Positions 6,760 to 14,795 of a DNA stretch of 64,000 nucleotides are shown here, one piece after another. Each line of letters opens with the position of its first letter. Position 1 is the stretch's first letter. Both the position numbers and the translations under genes were made by a program. Source of the stretch: Brucella anthropi_A (GTDB lineage Bacteria; Pseudomonadota; Alphaproteobacteria; Rhizobiales; Rhizobiaceae); assembly GCF_046630315.1 (NCBI RefSeq), contig NZ_LQBD01000008.1, positions 1 to 64,000 of the forward strand, given 5' to 3'. The notes beneath the pieces are model-generated. The model was given only the letters and a program-made list of their open reading frames with translations. It did not search any database and was not told the DNA's origin.

Positions 6760-8410
6760 CCGTGCAGCTGTATACGCCCGCTTCTCGACCGATCTCCAGA
6801 GCGAACGATCCACAGACGACCAGATTACCCTTTGCCGCACCTACGCAGATCGCGAAGGCTATCAGGTGGTCGCCGCATACGAGGACAAGGCCAAGTCAGG
6901 TGCCTCGATCTTCGGTCGTGACGGTCTGCAGCAACTTCTTGCCGACGCGGCCAATCAGAAGTTCGACGTCATTATCGTCGAAGCCATCGACCGTCTGGCC
7001 CGCGATATGGAAGATCTTGCCGGCATGCACAAGCGCATGTCGTTTCTCGGTATCAAGATCCTCGCTGTACACGAAGGTGAGGCGAACACCGTCCTCGTCG
7101 GTCTTCGCGGTCTTGTCAGCCAGCTGTTCCGTGAAGACAACGCTCACAAAGTGCGTCGTGGACTATCCGGTCGCGTCAAGCAGGGCCTGTCAGCAGGCGG
7201 CAAGGCATACGGCTACCGCCCCGACCCGCTCAAAAAGGGCGAACTGGTCATTGACCATGATGAAGCGGCGATCGTGCAGCGCATCTTCCGCGAATATGCC
7301 AGCGGCAAGTCGCCTCGTGCTATCGCGAGGGACCTGAACCGAGATAAGATCGCTCCCCCACGCGGGAGGACCTGGTCAGCCTCGACACTGAATGGCAGCG
7401 CCAGCCGACACAACGGGCTCCTTCGCAATCCTATCTACGGGGGAACGCTGATCTGGAACCGCGTGCGCATGGTCAAGGACCCGAACACCGGCAAGCGTGT
7501 TTCAAGGATCAACCCGAAGGATCAGTGGGAGATTGTGCAGAAGCCTGAGTTGCGCATCGTTGATGAGATGCTGTTCGCCAAGGTGCAGGCGAGAAAAGAG
7601 GAAACGGCACACGAGCCGCACTTCTACAAGCAGCGCCGGCCAAAGCATCTGTTTTCGGGTCTGCTCAAGTGCGGCTGCTGTGGGTCTGGAATGGTGACCA
7701 CCGGAACCGACAAGAGCGGACGCAAGCGCATTCGGTGTAGCGGGTTCTCTCAGAGAGGTATCTGCGACAAGCCCAGGACCTATTATCTGAACGTAGTGGA
7801 GGATTTGATCCTCGACGCGCTGCGCAATGAGCTTCAGCACCCGGAGGTCATTTCTGCTTATGTGCAGGAGTATCATGCCGAACGGAAGAGACTTGAACTG
7901 CAGCGTACGAAATCAAGAGCCCAGCTGGAACAGCGGCTCACAGCCGTAGAAGCGGAAGCGAAGCGTATCCTTGACATAGTGGTTAAGACGGACACGCCAC
8001 CAGATTTCGCTCTAAGCCGCCTGCAGGAACTTTCGGCAGAGAAGAAACAGATCAACGCGGACATAGCGGAAACGCCAGAAGCCGAAAAAGTCGTGTCGCT
8101 GCATCCGACTGCTCTCGCCTTCTACGAGAAGCAGCTCCAGCGCTTGGGGCGTTATATCGGGGACACGATTGCCGAAGGTGATCTGGAGGCCGCTCAGGCT
8201 ATACGAGATATTGTCTCGAAGATCGTGATCATCCACGACGATAGCGAGCAGAAGGGCCGGTTCGAGAAGTCAGCCTTTACCGTAGAAATCCATGGAGACC
8301 TGACGAGGCTGCTTGGGCCAGAGACTGAGGAAGTCGTCGTCATTGGTATAAGTGGTAGCGGAGGAGGGATTCGAACCCCCGACACAAGGATTATGATTCC
8401 TCTGCTCTAA
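6752..8410 (+). CDS. Large serine recombinase (site-specific integrase of the island)
   Basis: A 552-residue large serine recombinase. The resolvase catalytic domain holds the nucleophile Ser12 (VYARFSTDLQSERS) and the EAIDRLAR and LRGLVSQLFRED segments. A Recombinase domain follows (GKAYGYRPD ... NPIYGGTLIWNR), then a zinc ribbon (LKCGCCGSGM ... IRCSGFSQRGIC) and a coiled coil (AQLEQRLTAVEAEAKRIL). Such enzymes integrate and excise phages and islands at att sites. The ATG at 6752 is used because the fold begins there. The final residues, GGGIRTPDTRIMIPLL, are encoded by the antisense of the tRNA-Met gene, so the C-terminus is created by the attachment site itself and would differ in the excised form. 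Confidence 0.93.
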   Translation: MSNRAAVYARFSTDLQSERSTDDQITLCRTYADREGYQVVAAYEDKAKSGASIFGRDGLQQLLADAANQKFDVIIVEAIDRLARDMEDLAGMHKRMSFLGIKILAVHEGEANTVLVGLRGLVSQLFREDNAHKVRRGLSGRVKQGLSAGGKAYGYRPDPLKKGELVIDHDEAAIVQRIFREYASGKSPRAIARDLNRDKIAPPRGRTWSASTLNGSASRHNGLLRNPIYGGTLIWNRVRMVKDPNTGKRVSRINPKDQWEIVQKPELRIVDEMLFAKVQARKEETAHEPHFYKQRRPKHLFSGLLKCGCCGSGMVTTGTDKSGRKRIRCSGFSQRGICDKPRTYYLNVVEDLILDALRNELQHPEVISAYVQEYHAERKRLELQRTKSRAQLEQRLTAVEAEAKRILDIVVKTDTPPDFALSRLQELSAEKKQINADIAETPEAEKVVSLHPTALAFYEKQLQRLGRYIGDTIAEGDLEAAQAIRDIVSKIVIIHDDSEQKGRFEKSAFTVEIHGDLTRLLGPETEEVVVIGISGSGGGIRTPDTRIMIPLL

Positions 8411-8429
8411 CCTACTGAGCTACTCCGCC
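8353..8429 (-). tRNA. tRNA-Met (CAT anticodon), integration site of the island
   Basis: On the minus strand the 77 bases from 8429 to 8353 fold as a tRNA. The acceptor stem is GGCGGAG with CTCCGCT, the D-arm contains AGCTCAGTAGGTTAGAGC, the anticodon loop TCATAAT gives CAT, the T-arm carries GGTTCGAATCC, and the 3' CCA is encoded. The standard closing pair (not the C:A mismatch of initiators) indicates elongator Met, although a tRNA-Ile2 with modified CAT cannot be fully excluded. The 3' end faces the island, the classical arrangement for an att site. The recombinase reading frame overlaps 58 bases of the gene. Confidence 0.93.
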
Positions 8430-8615
8430 ACGCGTCGCTTTACAGAGACAACATCATGATCGCCGTTTCCGGTGGGACAAATCGTTGTTCCTGCAAGGAA
8501 TGGCGGCGGTATATGTGCGGAATGAAATGCTGTCAAGCACTCTTCGCATAGCTTTCGTCTTGTTTTCTATCATTTGCACCGATAAGGAACTGGGCATCAG
8601 CAAAGGCATGGTTTT

Positions 8616-9572
8616 ATGGCACCTCGTATTGCGGTTTTGGGTTGCGGCTATTGGGGCGGCAATCACATTCGTACCTTGAAGAGCCTCGGTGCCCTTCAGG
8701 CAGTTTCGGACTCAAGGGCAGAACAGGCGGAGCGCTTCGCGGCCGAGTTCAATGTCCCCAGCGTTCCCGTCGATGAATTGTTCACGCGTCCGGACATCGA
8801 TGGCATCGTGATGGCGCTGCCGGCGCAGTTTCATTCCCAATATGCCATTCAGGCGGTGAAGAACGGCAAGGACGTTCTGGTCGAAAAGCCGATTGCGCTC
8901 GATATCCCAGCCGCCGAAGCCGAAGTGGAAGCCGCCCGCGAAAATGGCCGCGTGTTCATGGTCGGCCATGTGCTGCGTTTCCACCCGGCCTTCGAAAAGC
9001 TTCTCGACATGGTGAAAAGCGGCGAGCTCGGCGACATTCGCTATGTGCATTCGCACCGCGTCGGCTTCGGCAAGTTCCACAACACGTTCGATGCCCTGTG
9101 GGATCTTGCACCGCATGATCTCTCCATGATCCTGGCGATCACCGGTGAAGAGCCCAATGCGGTGCGCGGAGAAGGCGTTGCGACGCTCGATCATCTGACC
9201 GACATTGCCCATCTTCATCTCGAATTTCCCAATGGGATTCGCGGCCATCTGTTTGCGTCGCGGTTGAATGCCTATCGCGAGCGCCGCCTGACCGTCACCG
9301 GCACAAAGGGCATGGCCGTATTCGACGACGGTGAACCTTGGGACCGCAAGCTTGCACTTTACGGGCACGAAGTCTGGCGTGAAAATGATCAGTGGTCCTT
9401 CAAATCCGTCGAGCCGGTCTATATCCCGGTCGAGGAAGGCATGCCGCTGACGCGCGAATTGCAGCATTTCATGCATTGCATCGAGACACGCGAAAAGCCG
9501 CGCACCGATGGCCGGGAAGCAATCAGCGTGCTGCGCATCCTGACCGAAGGCACTGTCCGGCACCCGCGTTAA
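8616..9572 (+). CDS. Gfo/Idh/MocA-family oxidoreductase
   Basis: A 318-residue NAD(P)-dependent sugar oxidoreductase. The Rossmann motif GCGYWG is at residues 9-14, and the family's VLVEKPIALD (catalytic Lys of the EKP signature) is near 90. The second, beta-sheet domain carries a DLAPHDLSM segment with the conserved His. The length is normal. The next gene (157 bases on) encodes a DegT-type aminotransferase. Oxidoreductase/aminotransferase pairs of this type (WlbA/WlbC, WbpB/WbpE) oxidise and then aminate the C3 of UDP-sugar uronates for surface polysaccharides. Transfer of that role to this pair is inference, as no acetyltransferase or epimerase gene is adjacent. Confidence 0.88.
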   Translation: MAPRIAVLGCGYWGGNHIRTLKSLGALQAVSDSRAEQAERFAAEFNVPSVPVDELFTRPDIDGIVMALPAQFHSQYAIQAVKNGKDVLVEKPIALDIPAAEAEVEAARENGRVFMVGHVLRFHPAFEKLLDMVKSGELGDIRYVHSHRVGFGKFHNTFDALWDLAPHDLSMILAITGEEPNAVRGEGVATLDHLTDIAHLHLEFPNGIRGHLFASRLNAYRERRLTVTGTKGMAVFDDGEPWDRKLALYGHEVWRENDQWSFKSVEPVYIPVEEGMPLTRELQHFMHCIETREKPRTDGREAISVLRILTEGTVRHPR

Positions 9573-9729
9573 AAGGGAGCCGCGGGCTCCGTTTGAACTG
9601 CGTCAAGCGGTGTTACAGAAATCGCAAAACTTTGAACGCTCCGGCCATAGCGGGGCAGGGCGCAAGCGAATAAATAAAGGCCGAGGATTCGCATATCGAT
9701 TTGTGCGGGCCAGATATATTGGAGCCAAC

Positions 9730-10854
9730 ATGCAGTTTATTGATCTTGGAGCGCAGCGCGCGCGTATCGAAGACCGTCTCAATGCCGCCATTTCCAAGGT
9801 TGTTGCGGAAGGCCGTTATATTCTTGGACCGGAAGTGGCCGAATTCGAAAAGAAGCTCGGCGAATATCTGGGTGTGGAACATGTCATCGCCTGCGCCAAC
9901 GGCACCGATGCCCTGCAAATGCCCCTGATGGCGCGCGGCATCGGCCCCGGCGATGCCGTCTTCGTTCCGTCCTTCACCTTCGCCGCCACGGCGGAAGTTG
10001 TTGCGCTGGTCGGCGCGGAGCCGGTGTTCATCGATGTCGATCCCAACAGCTACAATCTGAATGTCGAACAGCTGGAAGCCGCCATCGCCGCTATCCGCAA
10101 GGAAGGCCGTCTGCAGCCGAAGGCAATCATTCCGGTCGATCTGTTCGGTCTGGCTGCCGACTATAACCGCATCAGCGCCATTGCCGACCGCGAGGGGCTG
10201 TTCATCATCGAGGATGCTGCGCAATCCATCGGCGGCAAGCGCGACAATGTCATGTGCGGCGCTTTCGGTCATGTCGGCGCGACGAGCTTCTATCCGGCCA
10301 AGCCGCTCGGCTGCTATGGCGACGGTGGCGCGATGTTCACCAACGATGCCGAACTGGCCGATACGCTGCGTTCGGTCCTGTTCCACGGCAAGGGCGAAAC
10401 CCAGTACGACAATGTCCGTATCGGCATCAATTCGCGTCTCGATACGATCCAGGCGGCGGTTCTTCTGGAAAAGCTTGCGATCCTCGAAGATGAAATGGAA
10501 GCCCGCGACCGCATCGCCAAGCGCTATAATGAAGCGCTGAAGGATGTCGTCAAGGTTCCCGCACTTCCCGCCGGCAATCGTTCGGCCTGGGCCCAGTATT
10601 CCATCGAGAGCGAAAACCGTGACGGCCTGAAGGCGCATCTTCAGGCGGAGGGCATCCCTTCGGTCATCTATTATGTGAAGCCGCTGCACCTGCAGACCGC
10701 ATATAAGCAGTATCCGGTTGCGCCGGGTGGTCTTCCGGTTTCGGAAAGCCTGCCGAACCGCATTCTGAGCCTGCCGATGCACCCCTATCTGTCGGAAGCC
10801 GATCAGGACAAGATCATCGGCGCCATTCGTGGTTTCCACGGCAAGAAGGCCTGA
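9730..10854 (+). CDS. DegT/DnrJ/EryC1/StrS-family sugar aminotransferase
   Basis: A 374-residue PLP-dependent nucleotide-sugar aminotransferase. The N-terminus MQFIDLGAQRARI and the GRYILGPEVAEFEKKL segment are typical. FIIEDAAQSIGG contains the Asp that contacts the PLP ring nitrogen. The internal aldimine Lys is in TSFYPAKPLGCYGDGGA (near residue 185). The frame extends upstream to 9610, but the ATG at 9730 matches the family start. It is similar to WbpE/WlbC, which convert UDP-3-keto-GlcNAc uronate to the 3-amino sugar. The upstream oxidoreductase is the likely partner. A terminator follows directly, so the pair forms its own unit. Confidence 0.88.
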   Translation: MQFIDLGAQRARIEDRLNAAISKVVAEGRYILGPEVAEFEKKLGEYLGVEHVIACANGTDALQMPLMARGIGPGDAVFVPSFTFAATAEVVALVGAEPVFIDVDPNSYNLNVEQLEAAIAAIRKEGRLQPKAIIPVDLFGLAADYNRISAIADREGLFIIEDAAQSIGGKRDNVMCGAFGHVGATSFYPAKPLGCYGDGGAMFTNDAELADTLRSVLFHGKGETQYDNVRIGINSRLDTIQAAVLLEKLAILEDEMEARDRIAKRYNEALKDVVKVPALPAGNRSAWAQYSIESENRDGLKAHLQAEGIPSVIYYVKPLHLQTAYKQYPVAPGGLPVSESLPNRILSLPMHPYLSEADQDKIIGAIRGFHGKKA

Positions 10855-10880
10855 CGGATTTCCCATCCGGCTGACGGAAA

Positions 10881-10904
10881 ACCCGGCGAAAGCCGGGTTT
10901 TTTA
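10881..10904 (+). terminator. Rho-independent terminator after the aminotransferase gene
   Basis: ACCCGGC (10881-10887), loop GAAA, GCCGGGT (10892-10898) and a T run. It also lies just before the end of the convergent VOC gene (10909), so it may act for both strands. Confidence 0.85.
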
Positions 10905-10908
10905 CTTG

Positions 10909-11301
10909 TCAGGCCTGCAGGTTCAACTGCCAGGAAACGCCGTATTTGTCCTTGATCCAGGCGAAAAGCTTGCTGAAACCGTAATTGTCGAGCGGCATCA
11001 GCGTCTCGCCGCCTTCCGAAAGCTTTTCAAAAACGCCGGTCAGGCTTTCTTCATCGTGAAAATCGACAAACAGCGATACGGATGGATTGAAGTCGAACTG
11101 ATGCGGAATCGGGCTGTCGATCACAATCAGCCGGTGTTCGGCAAAGGTGACGCGCGCAATCTGCACCTTGCCGGGACTGCCGCTCGCTTCGTCATAGGTC
11201 TTGATCGACTCGATCAGGAAGTCGGGAAAGATCGACCGATAGGTTTCCAGAGCCGCGCCTGCACTGCCCTGAAACATGAGATGGGTGCAAACCTGTGTCA
11301 T
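10909..11301 (-). CDS. VOC-family protein, PhnB-like (3-demethylubiquinone-9 3-methyltransferase fold)
   Basis: A 130-residue protein of the glyoxalase/bleomycin-resistance (VOC) superfamily. It begins TQVCTHLMFQGSAGAALETY, and SVSLFVDFHDEESLTGVFEKL plus YGVSWQLNL at the end are characteristic of the PhnB-like subfamily often annotated as 3-demethylubiquinone methyltransferase domain. Members of this subfamily have no established common reaction, and metal-ligand residues are not clear here, so the substrate is unknown. It is transcribed towards the aminotransferase terminator. An AbrB-type permease gene lies upstream on the same strand. Confidence 0.82.
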   Translation of the reverse strand: MTQVCTHLMFQGSAGAALETYRSIFPDFLIESIKTYDEASGSPGKVQIARVTFAEHRLIVIDSPIPHQFDFNPSVSLFVDFHDEESLTGVFEKLSEGGETLMPLDNYGFSKLFAWIKDKYGVSWQLNLQA

Positions 11302-11345
11302 GGCGAAAGCCTAACATGGTCCTGTTGGTTCCCGCAATCAGGCTC

Positions 11346-12458
11346 TTACGGCTTCTTGCGCCGGTCGATGCGCGCGGCGACAAAGCGGGCGATGGCAGGG
11401 CCTGCCAGAAGCACGATGAAGAAACGGCTCGTCTGCATTGCGATGATGAAGGGCAGGTCGACATTGCTCGATGCCGCGATGATTGCAACCGTGTCGGCCC
11501 CGCCGGGGCTGGTGGCGAGATAGGCGGTCAACGGGTCGAGACCCAGCAGATGGCCGAGCGCCATGCCGAACAGGCCGCAGACGGCAATCAGGATCAGCGT
11601 GGATGTGAGGACGGCTGGAAAAGCGCGCGCCGCATGGGCGATGATGGCCCGTGAGAAGCCAAGGCCGATCCGCCAGCCGATGAGGGCATAACTGATCGCG
11701 AGCAGCCATGGCGGCAGGTCTATGGCGATGAGGCCGGTGTCCTGAAGCAATGCCCCCACTATCAGCGGCACCAGCATGGCGCCGGTCGGGATGCGGAGGA
11801 TTTCGCCAAGCAGCGAGCCGCCGGCAATCAGAAGCAATGTCGGGGCGAGGGTGGACCAGTCGATGGACGGAAACCAGACGATTGCCACCGGCGCAACGGT
11901 TTCCACGCCTGCGGAAAGGCGCAGGACCAGCGAGGCGGCGGTGGCGACCAGCACCACGCGCAGATATTGCATGAAGGCGACAAGGCGGGCATCCGCGCCA
12001 TATGATTCAGCCATCAGCGTCATGGCGGTGGCCGCACCCGGAGAAGAGCCCCACACGGCGGTCGTGCCCGGCAGGATGCGAAACCGCGCGAGCAGATAGC
12101 CGATCAGCGTGCTGGTGAAAAGCACATAGCCGATGGATAGCAGGATCACGGGCAGGTGCTGCCCCATGCTGGTGAAAAACTCCGCCGTGATCGAGCGGGC
12201 GATAAGGCAGCCGACAACGCCTTGCGCTCCCAGCGACAGGAAGCGGTGAACCCGCAGCGTGCTTTCGCCGGCGGCCATCAATATTGCGCCGAGCATGGCG
12301 CCGAGAAGCAGGGCGGCAGGCAGTTGCAGCTTCTCGCCTGCAAAAATCAATATAGCGGAGAAGATGACCAGCAGAGCCCACTGGACCGGCCTGGATCTCT
12401 TCTTGAAGCTGAACTTGTTTCGAGTCGGTTGCGGCCCGGAAGGGGAGGTGTTCTGCAT
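11346..12458 (-). CDS. AbrB-family integral membrane transporter
   Basis: A 370-residue polytopic inner-membrane protein with about ten hydrophobic segments arranged as two repeats. In the first half, the loop GTTAVWGSSPGAATAMTLMAESYGADAR matches the second-half loop YLATSPGGADTVAIIAASSNVDLPF. This SPGG/A-containing duplication is the hallmark of the AbrB-type family (once labelled ammonia monooxygenase), whose members are suspected transporters. The substrate is unknown. The ATG at 12458 is preceded by an AAAGGG ribosome-binding site. The N-terminal 25 residues are charged and cytoplasmic. Confidence 0.83.
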   Translation of the reverse strand: MQNTSPSGPQPTRNKFSFKKRSRPVQWALLVIFSAILIFAGEKLQLPAALLLGAMLGAILMAAGESTLRVHRFLSLGAQGVVGCLIARSITAEFFTSMGQHLPVILLSIGYVLFTSTLIGYLLARFRILPGTTAVWGSSPGAATAMTLMAESYGADARLVAFMQYLRVVLVATAASLVLRLSAGVETVAPVAIVWFPSIDWSTLAPTLLLIAGGSLLGEILRIPTGAMLVPLIVGALLQDTGLIAIDLPPWLLAISYALIGWRIGLGFSRAIIAHAARAFPAVLTSTLILIAVCGLFGMALGHLLGLDPLTAYLATSPGGADTVAIIAASSNVDLPFIIAMQTSRFFIVLLAGPAIARFVAARIDRRKKP

Positions 12459-12572
12459 TGCCCTTTTTCACTACATCCGGCGAAGAGGCGATGCAAATCC
12501 GATCTTATTCCGGAAGCGTTGATTTCCAAATATCAGTATAATGAGGAAATTGAGGGGCTTGCAGCAAACCGC

Positions 12573-12604
12573 AAGACGCCGCTCTTTGACAGAGGCGGCG
12601 TCTT
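12573..12604 (-). terminator. Strong hairpin downstream of the fliJ-like gene
   Basis: AAGACGCCGC (12573-12582) pairs exactly with GCGGCGTCTT (12595-12604). It sits just past the stop of the minus-strand fliJ-like gene, but neither strand has a clean T run, so its terminator activity is uncertain. Confidence 0.5.
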
Positions 12605-12627
12605 GAATTCCGTGTGAAATGCGTCGA

Positions 12628-13020
12628 TCAGCCGATCATGGCGCGGCGCTGGTTGACGGGCCGTTCGATGACTTCCCGCGGAGCCTTGCCGCTATCGCGT
12701 TCTTCGAGCGCTTCGGCTTTCGACAGTTCGGTTTCCGCCGCCGAGAGTTCTGCCTCGGCTGCTTCCTTTTGCGACATCAGATCGCGAATCGACACGAAAA
12801 GATTGTCGCGTCGCTGGCGCGCCGCCTTGGCGAAGGTCGGATAAGCGAAATGATTGATGTCAGTGATGCCAGCTTTTTTCTCTTCCGATAGAATCTGGGC
12901 GTCGAGTTCTCCGGCCATCCGTTCGAACTCGCCGATCATCAGGTCGAGCTGGCCCAGTTGACGGCGTTTTTCCTTCACCTGGAACAGTTTCAGCCTGACG
13001 AGGCTTTCACGTGGCTTCAT
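12628..13020 (-). CDS. fliJ: FliJ-like flagellar export chaperone
   Basis: A 130-residue, highly charged, almost wholly helical protein. It has long coiled-coil segments (LFQVKEKRRQLGQLDLMIGE and AEAELSAAETELSKAEALEE) and the size of FliJ, the soluble stalk protein of the flagellar type III export ATPase complex. Assignment rests on size, coiled-coil pattern and the known position of a fliJ gene next to ctrA in related Rhizobiales. The sequence alone would only support a coiled-coil protein. The start at 13020 is favoured over TTG at 13026 because AAGGAG is 9 bases upstream. It is divergent from ctrA across a 528-base control region. Confidence 0.65.
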   Translation of the reverse strand: MKPRESLVRLKLFQVKEKRRQLGQLDLMIGEFERMAGELDAQILSEEKKAGITDINHFAYPTFAKAARQRRDNLFVSIRDLMSQKEAAEAELSAAETELSKAEALEERDSGKAPREVIERPVNQRRAMIG

Positions 13021-13120
13021 ACGCAATACTCCTTGAACACCAACCAGCTTTCATGTGTTGGGGCGTCCCCCCGACTTTATTAACAGATGTGAACGGGCAA
13101 AACGCACCCGGCCCACACCC

Positions 13121-13447
13121 GAATCTTCTTGCGAATTCAGGCCCCTGAAGGGGAAACCATCGCAGCCGTTCTTCCGATTTGGCTCAACAAGCGAAACAAA
13201 AAGTTAAGAATTCGCTCGTTTGGTAACCATTCCTTTACCGGCGAAGTTAATCATACGCGTTAGGACTTAAGGCTCGGTAAACCTCGTGTGGTTTTTCGGC
13301 AACAGGTGGAAGCTGGAGTCAAATGAATCGCTTAGAGAAGATTCTTAATGCGATGCTTTAGAGTCGTGAGAAAGTGAATGTCTTTATGATTCAGGCGCGT
13401 AAGAGAATTTTCTAAACAGGGCAGAAATATGCTTGCCAAGCAGAATC
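13121..13447 (+). promoter_or_regulatory. ctrA upstream region with clustered GANTC (CcrM) methylation sites
   Basis: GANTC sites occur at 13121, 13316, 13325, 13340, 13361, 13388 and 13443. Six of the seven lie within 132 bases, against an expectation of about 0.5. GANTC is the target of the cell-cycle methyltransferase CcrM, which in Caulobacter couples ctrA transcription to replication-fork passage. TTAA half-sites for CtrA itself occur at 13204, 13246 and 13455 (TTAACCAT), but I see no perfect TTAA-N7-TTAA box. This is the promoter region of ctrA. Confidence 0.7.
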
Positions 13448-13548
13448 ATATTTTGTTAACCATTTGCTGGCACCTTCATGCAAAGGCAACGACAGTTCCG
13501 TGTGCCGCCGTGAGGGACATCTGGTCGGCTGCGGAAAGGGGATAAGAG

Positions 13549-14247
13549 ATGCGCGTCCTTTTGATTGAAGACGACAGTGCTATCGCACAGAGCATCGAGC
13601 TGATGCTCAAGTCCGAGAGTTTCAATGTCTATACGACCGATCTGGGCGAAGAAGGCATCGATCTCGGCAAGCTATATGATTACGACATCATCCTGCTGGA
13701 CTTGAACCTGCCGGATATGTCCGGTTATGAAGTTCTTCGCACGTTGCGCCTGTCCAAGGTGAAGACGCCGATCCTCATCCTTTCCGGCATGGCCGGCATT
13801 GAGGACAAGGTTCGCGGCCTGGGCTTCGGCGCCGATGACTACATGACCAAGCCGTTCCACAAGGACGAGCTGATCGCACGTATCCATGCGATCGTGCGCC
13901 GTTCGAAGGGACATGCGCAGTCGGTCATCACGACGGGCGACCTGGTGGTCAATCTGGATGCGAAGACGGTCGAGGTTTCCGGCCAGCGCGTTCACCTGAC
14001 CGGCAAGGAATACCAGATGCTGGAGCTTCTTTCGCTCCGCAAGGGGACGACGCTCACCAAGGAAATGTTCCTCAACCACCTTTATGGCGGCATGGACGAG
14101 CCTGAACTGAAGATCATCGACGTCTTCATCTGCAAGCTGCGCAAGAAGCTTGACGCTGTTTCCGGCAGCCAGAGCTATATCGAGACGGTCTGGGGCCGCG
14201 GCTATGTGCTGCGCGAGCCCGATGCGGAAATGCGCGAAAGCGCCTGA
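13549..14247 (+). CDS. ctrA: Cell-cycle master response regulator CtrA
   Basis: A 232-residue OmpR-family regulator. The receiver domain (1-115) has acidic E7/D8/D9, phospho-acceptor D51 in LLDLNLPDMSGYEV, and the switch Lys in YMTKPFHKDEL. The winged-helix domain (125-225) includes LTGKEYQMLELLSLRKGTTL and YIETVWGRGYVLREP. The first 60 residues and the GTTLTKEMFLNHLYGGMDEP segment are diagnostic of CtrA, which silences the replication origin and controls division, flagellar and envelope genes in Alphaproteobacteria. It is phosphorylated by the CckA-ChpT relay. chpT and the inhibitor gene sciP lie within 5 kb. Transcription is probably under CcrM methylation and CtrA feedback (see 13121-13447). 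Confidence 0.98.
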   Translation: MRVLLIEDDSAIAQSIELMLKSESFNVYTTDLGEEGIDLGKLYDYDIILLDLNLPDMSGYEVLRTLRLSKVKTPILILSGMAGIEDKVRGLGFGADDYMTKPFHKDELIARIHAIVRRSKGHAQSVITTGDLVVNLDAKTVEVSGQRVHLTGKEYQMLELLSLRKGTTLTKEMFLNHLYGGMDEPELKIIDVFICKLRKKLDAVSGSQSYIETVWGRGYVLREPDAEMRESA

Positions 14248-14270
14248 TCTGCAACACGGTCCGAAATGTA

Positions 14271-14301
14271 AAAAGCTCCGCTTCGGTGGAGCTTTTGCTT
14301 T
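14271..14301 (+). terminator. Terminator between ctrA and the convergent receiver gene
   Basis: AAAAGCTCC (14271-14279) and GGAGCTTTT (14288-14296) form a stem with flanking A and T runs on both sides, which suits bidirectional termination of two convergent genes. Confidence 0.85.
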
Positions 14302-14320
14302 TTGGAGATTGCTGCCGATT

Positions 14321-14704
14321 TCAGGCGGACAGGAAACCCGCAAACTGTTCGGTGAGATAGGCGCGGTCAAAGGGCTTGAGAATATAGCCGTTGGCGCCCG
14401 CACGCTTCGCCCGCATGATGCGGGTGACATCGAGTTCATAAAGACACAGGATAATGCGGGGGCGGTCGCCGCCCGGCATGGCGCGAAGCGCGCTCACGAC
14501 CTCCAGCGCCGTCATGTCCGGCAGGTCGCAGTCGAGCAGAATGATGTCCGGCATGCGCGCAAAACAGGCTTCAAGCGCTTCCCGGCCGGTGGAGGCTTCT
14601 GCAAATTCCGCAATGGTTTCGGAGAGGATGCGGCGTGCGACCTTGCGAATGACGGAGGAGTCGTCCACCAGCAGGCAATATCCTGTCATCGATCCATTCG
14701 CCAT
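14321..14704 (-). CDS. Single-domain response regulator (CheY-like) between ctrA and chpT
   Basis: A 127-residue stand-alone receiver. It has acidic D14/D15 (LLVDDSS), phospho-acceptor D58 (IILLDCDLPDM), and Lys110-Pro (YILKPFD). No output domain follows. Its place between ctrA and the phosphotransferase gene chpT, on the same strand as chpT (91-base gap), suggests it could receive phosphate from ChpT or act as a sink, in the manner of DivK or CpdR. It is not an obvious match to either by sequence. A shorter start at Met6 (14689) is possible. Confidence 0.9.
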   Translation of the reverse strand: MANGSMTGYCLLVDDSSVIRKVARRILSETIAEFAEASTGREALEACFARMPDIILLDCDLPDMTALEVVSALRAMPGGDRPRIILCLYELDVTRIMRAKRAGANGYILKPFDRAYLTEQFAGFLSA

Positions 14705-14795
14705 TCAGTCCCCCACATGCGCAGTTCTTGACTGATAGAGGGTTTTCTGGCGGTTTGCCAGTGTGAGCGCGGGCTGGCCCCGCGCTCAGGCGCGC

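Noticed and set aside
13341..13361. TTAATGCGATGCTTTA as a CtrA box in front of ctrA
   Set aside because: The spacing is eight bases instead of seven and the second half is TTTA, so it fails the TTAA-N7-TTAA pattern; only isolated half-sites are reported.
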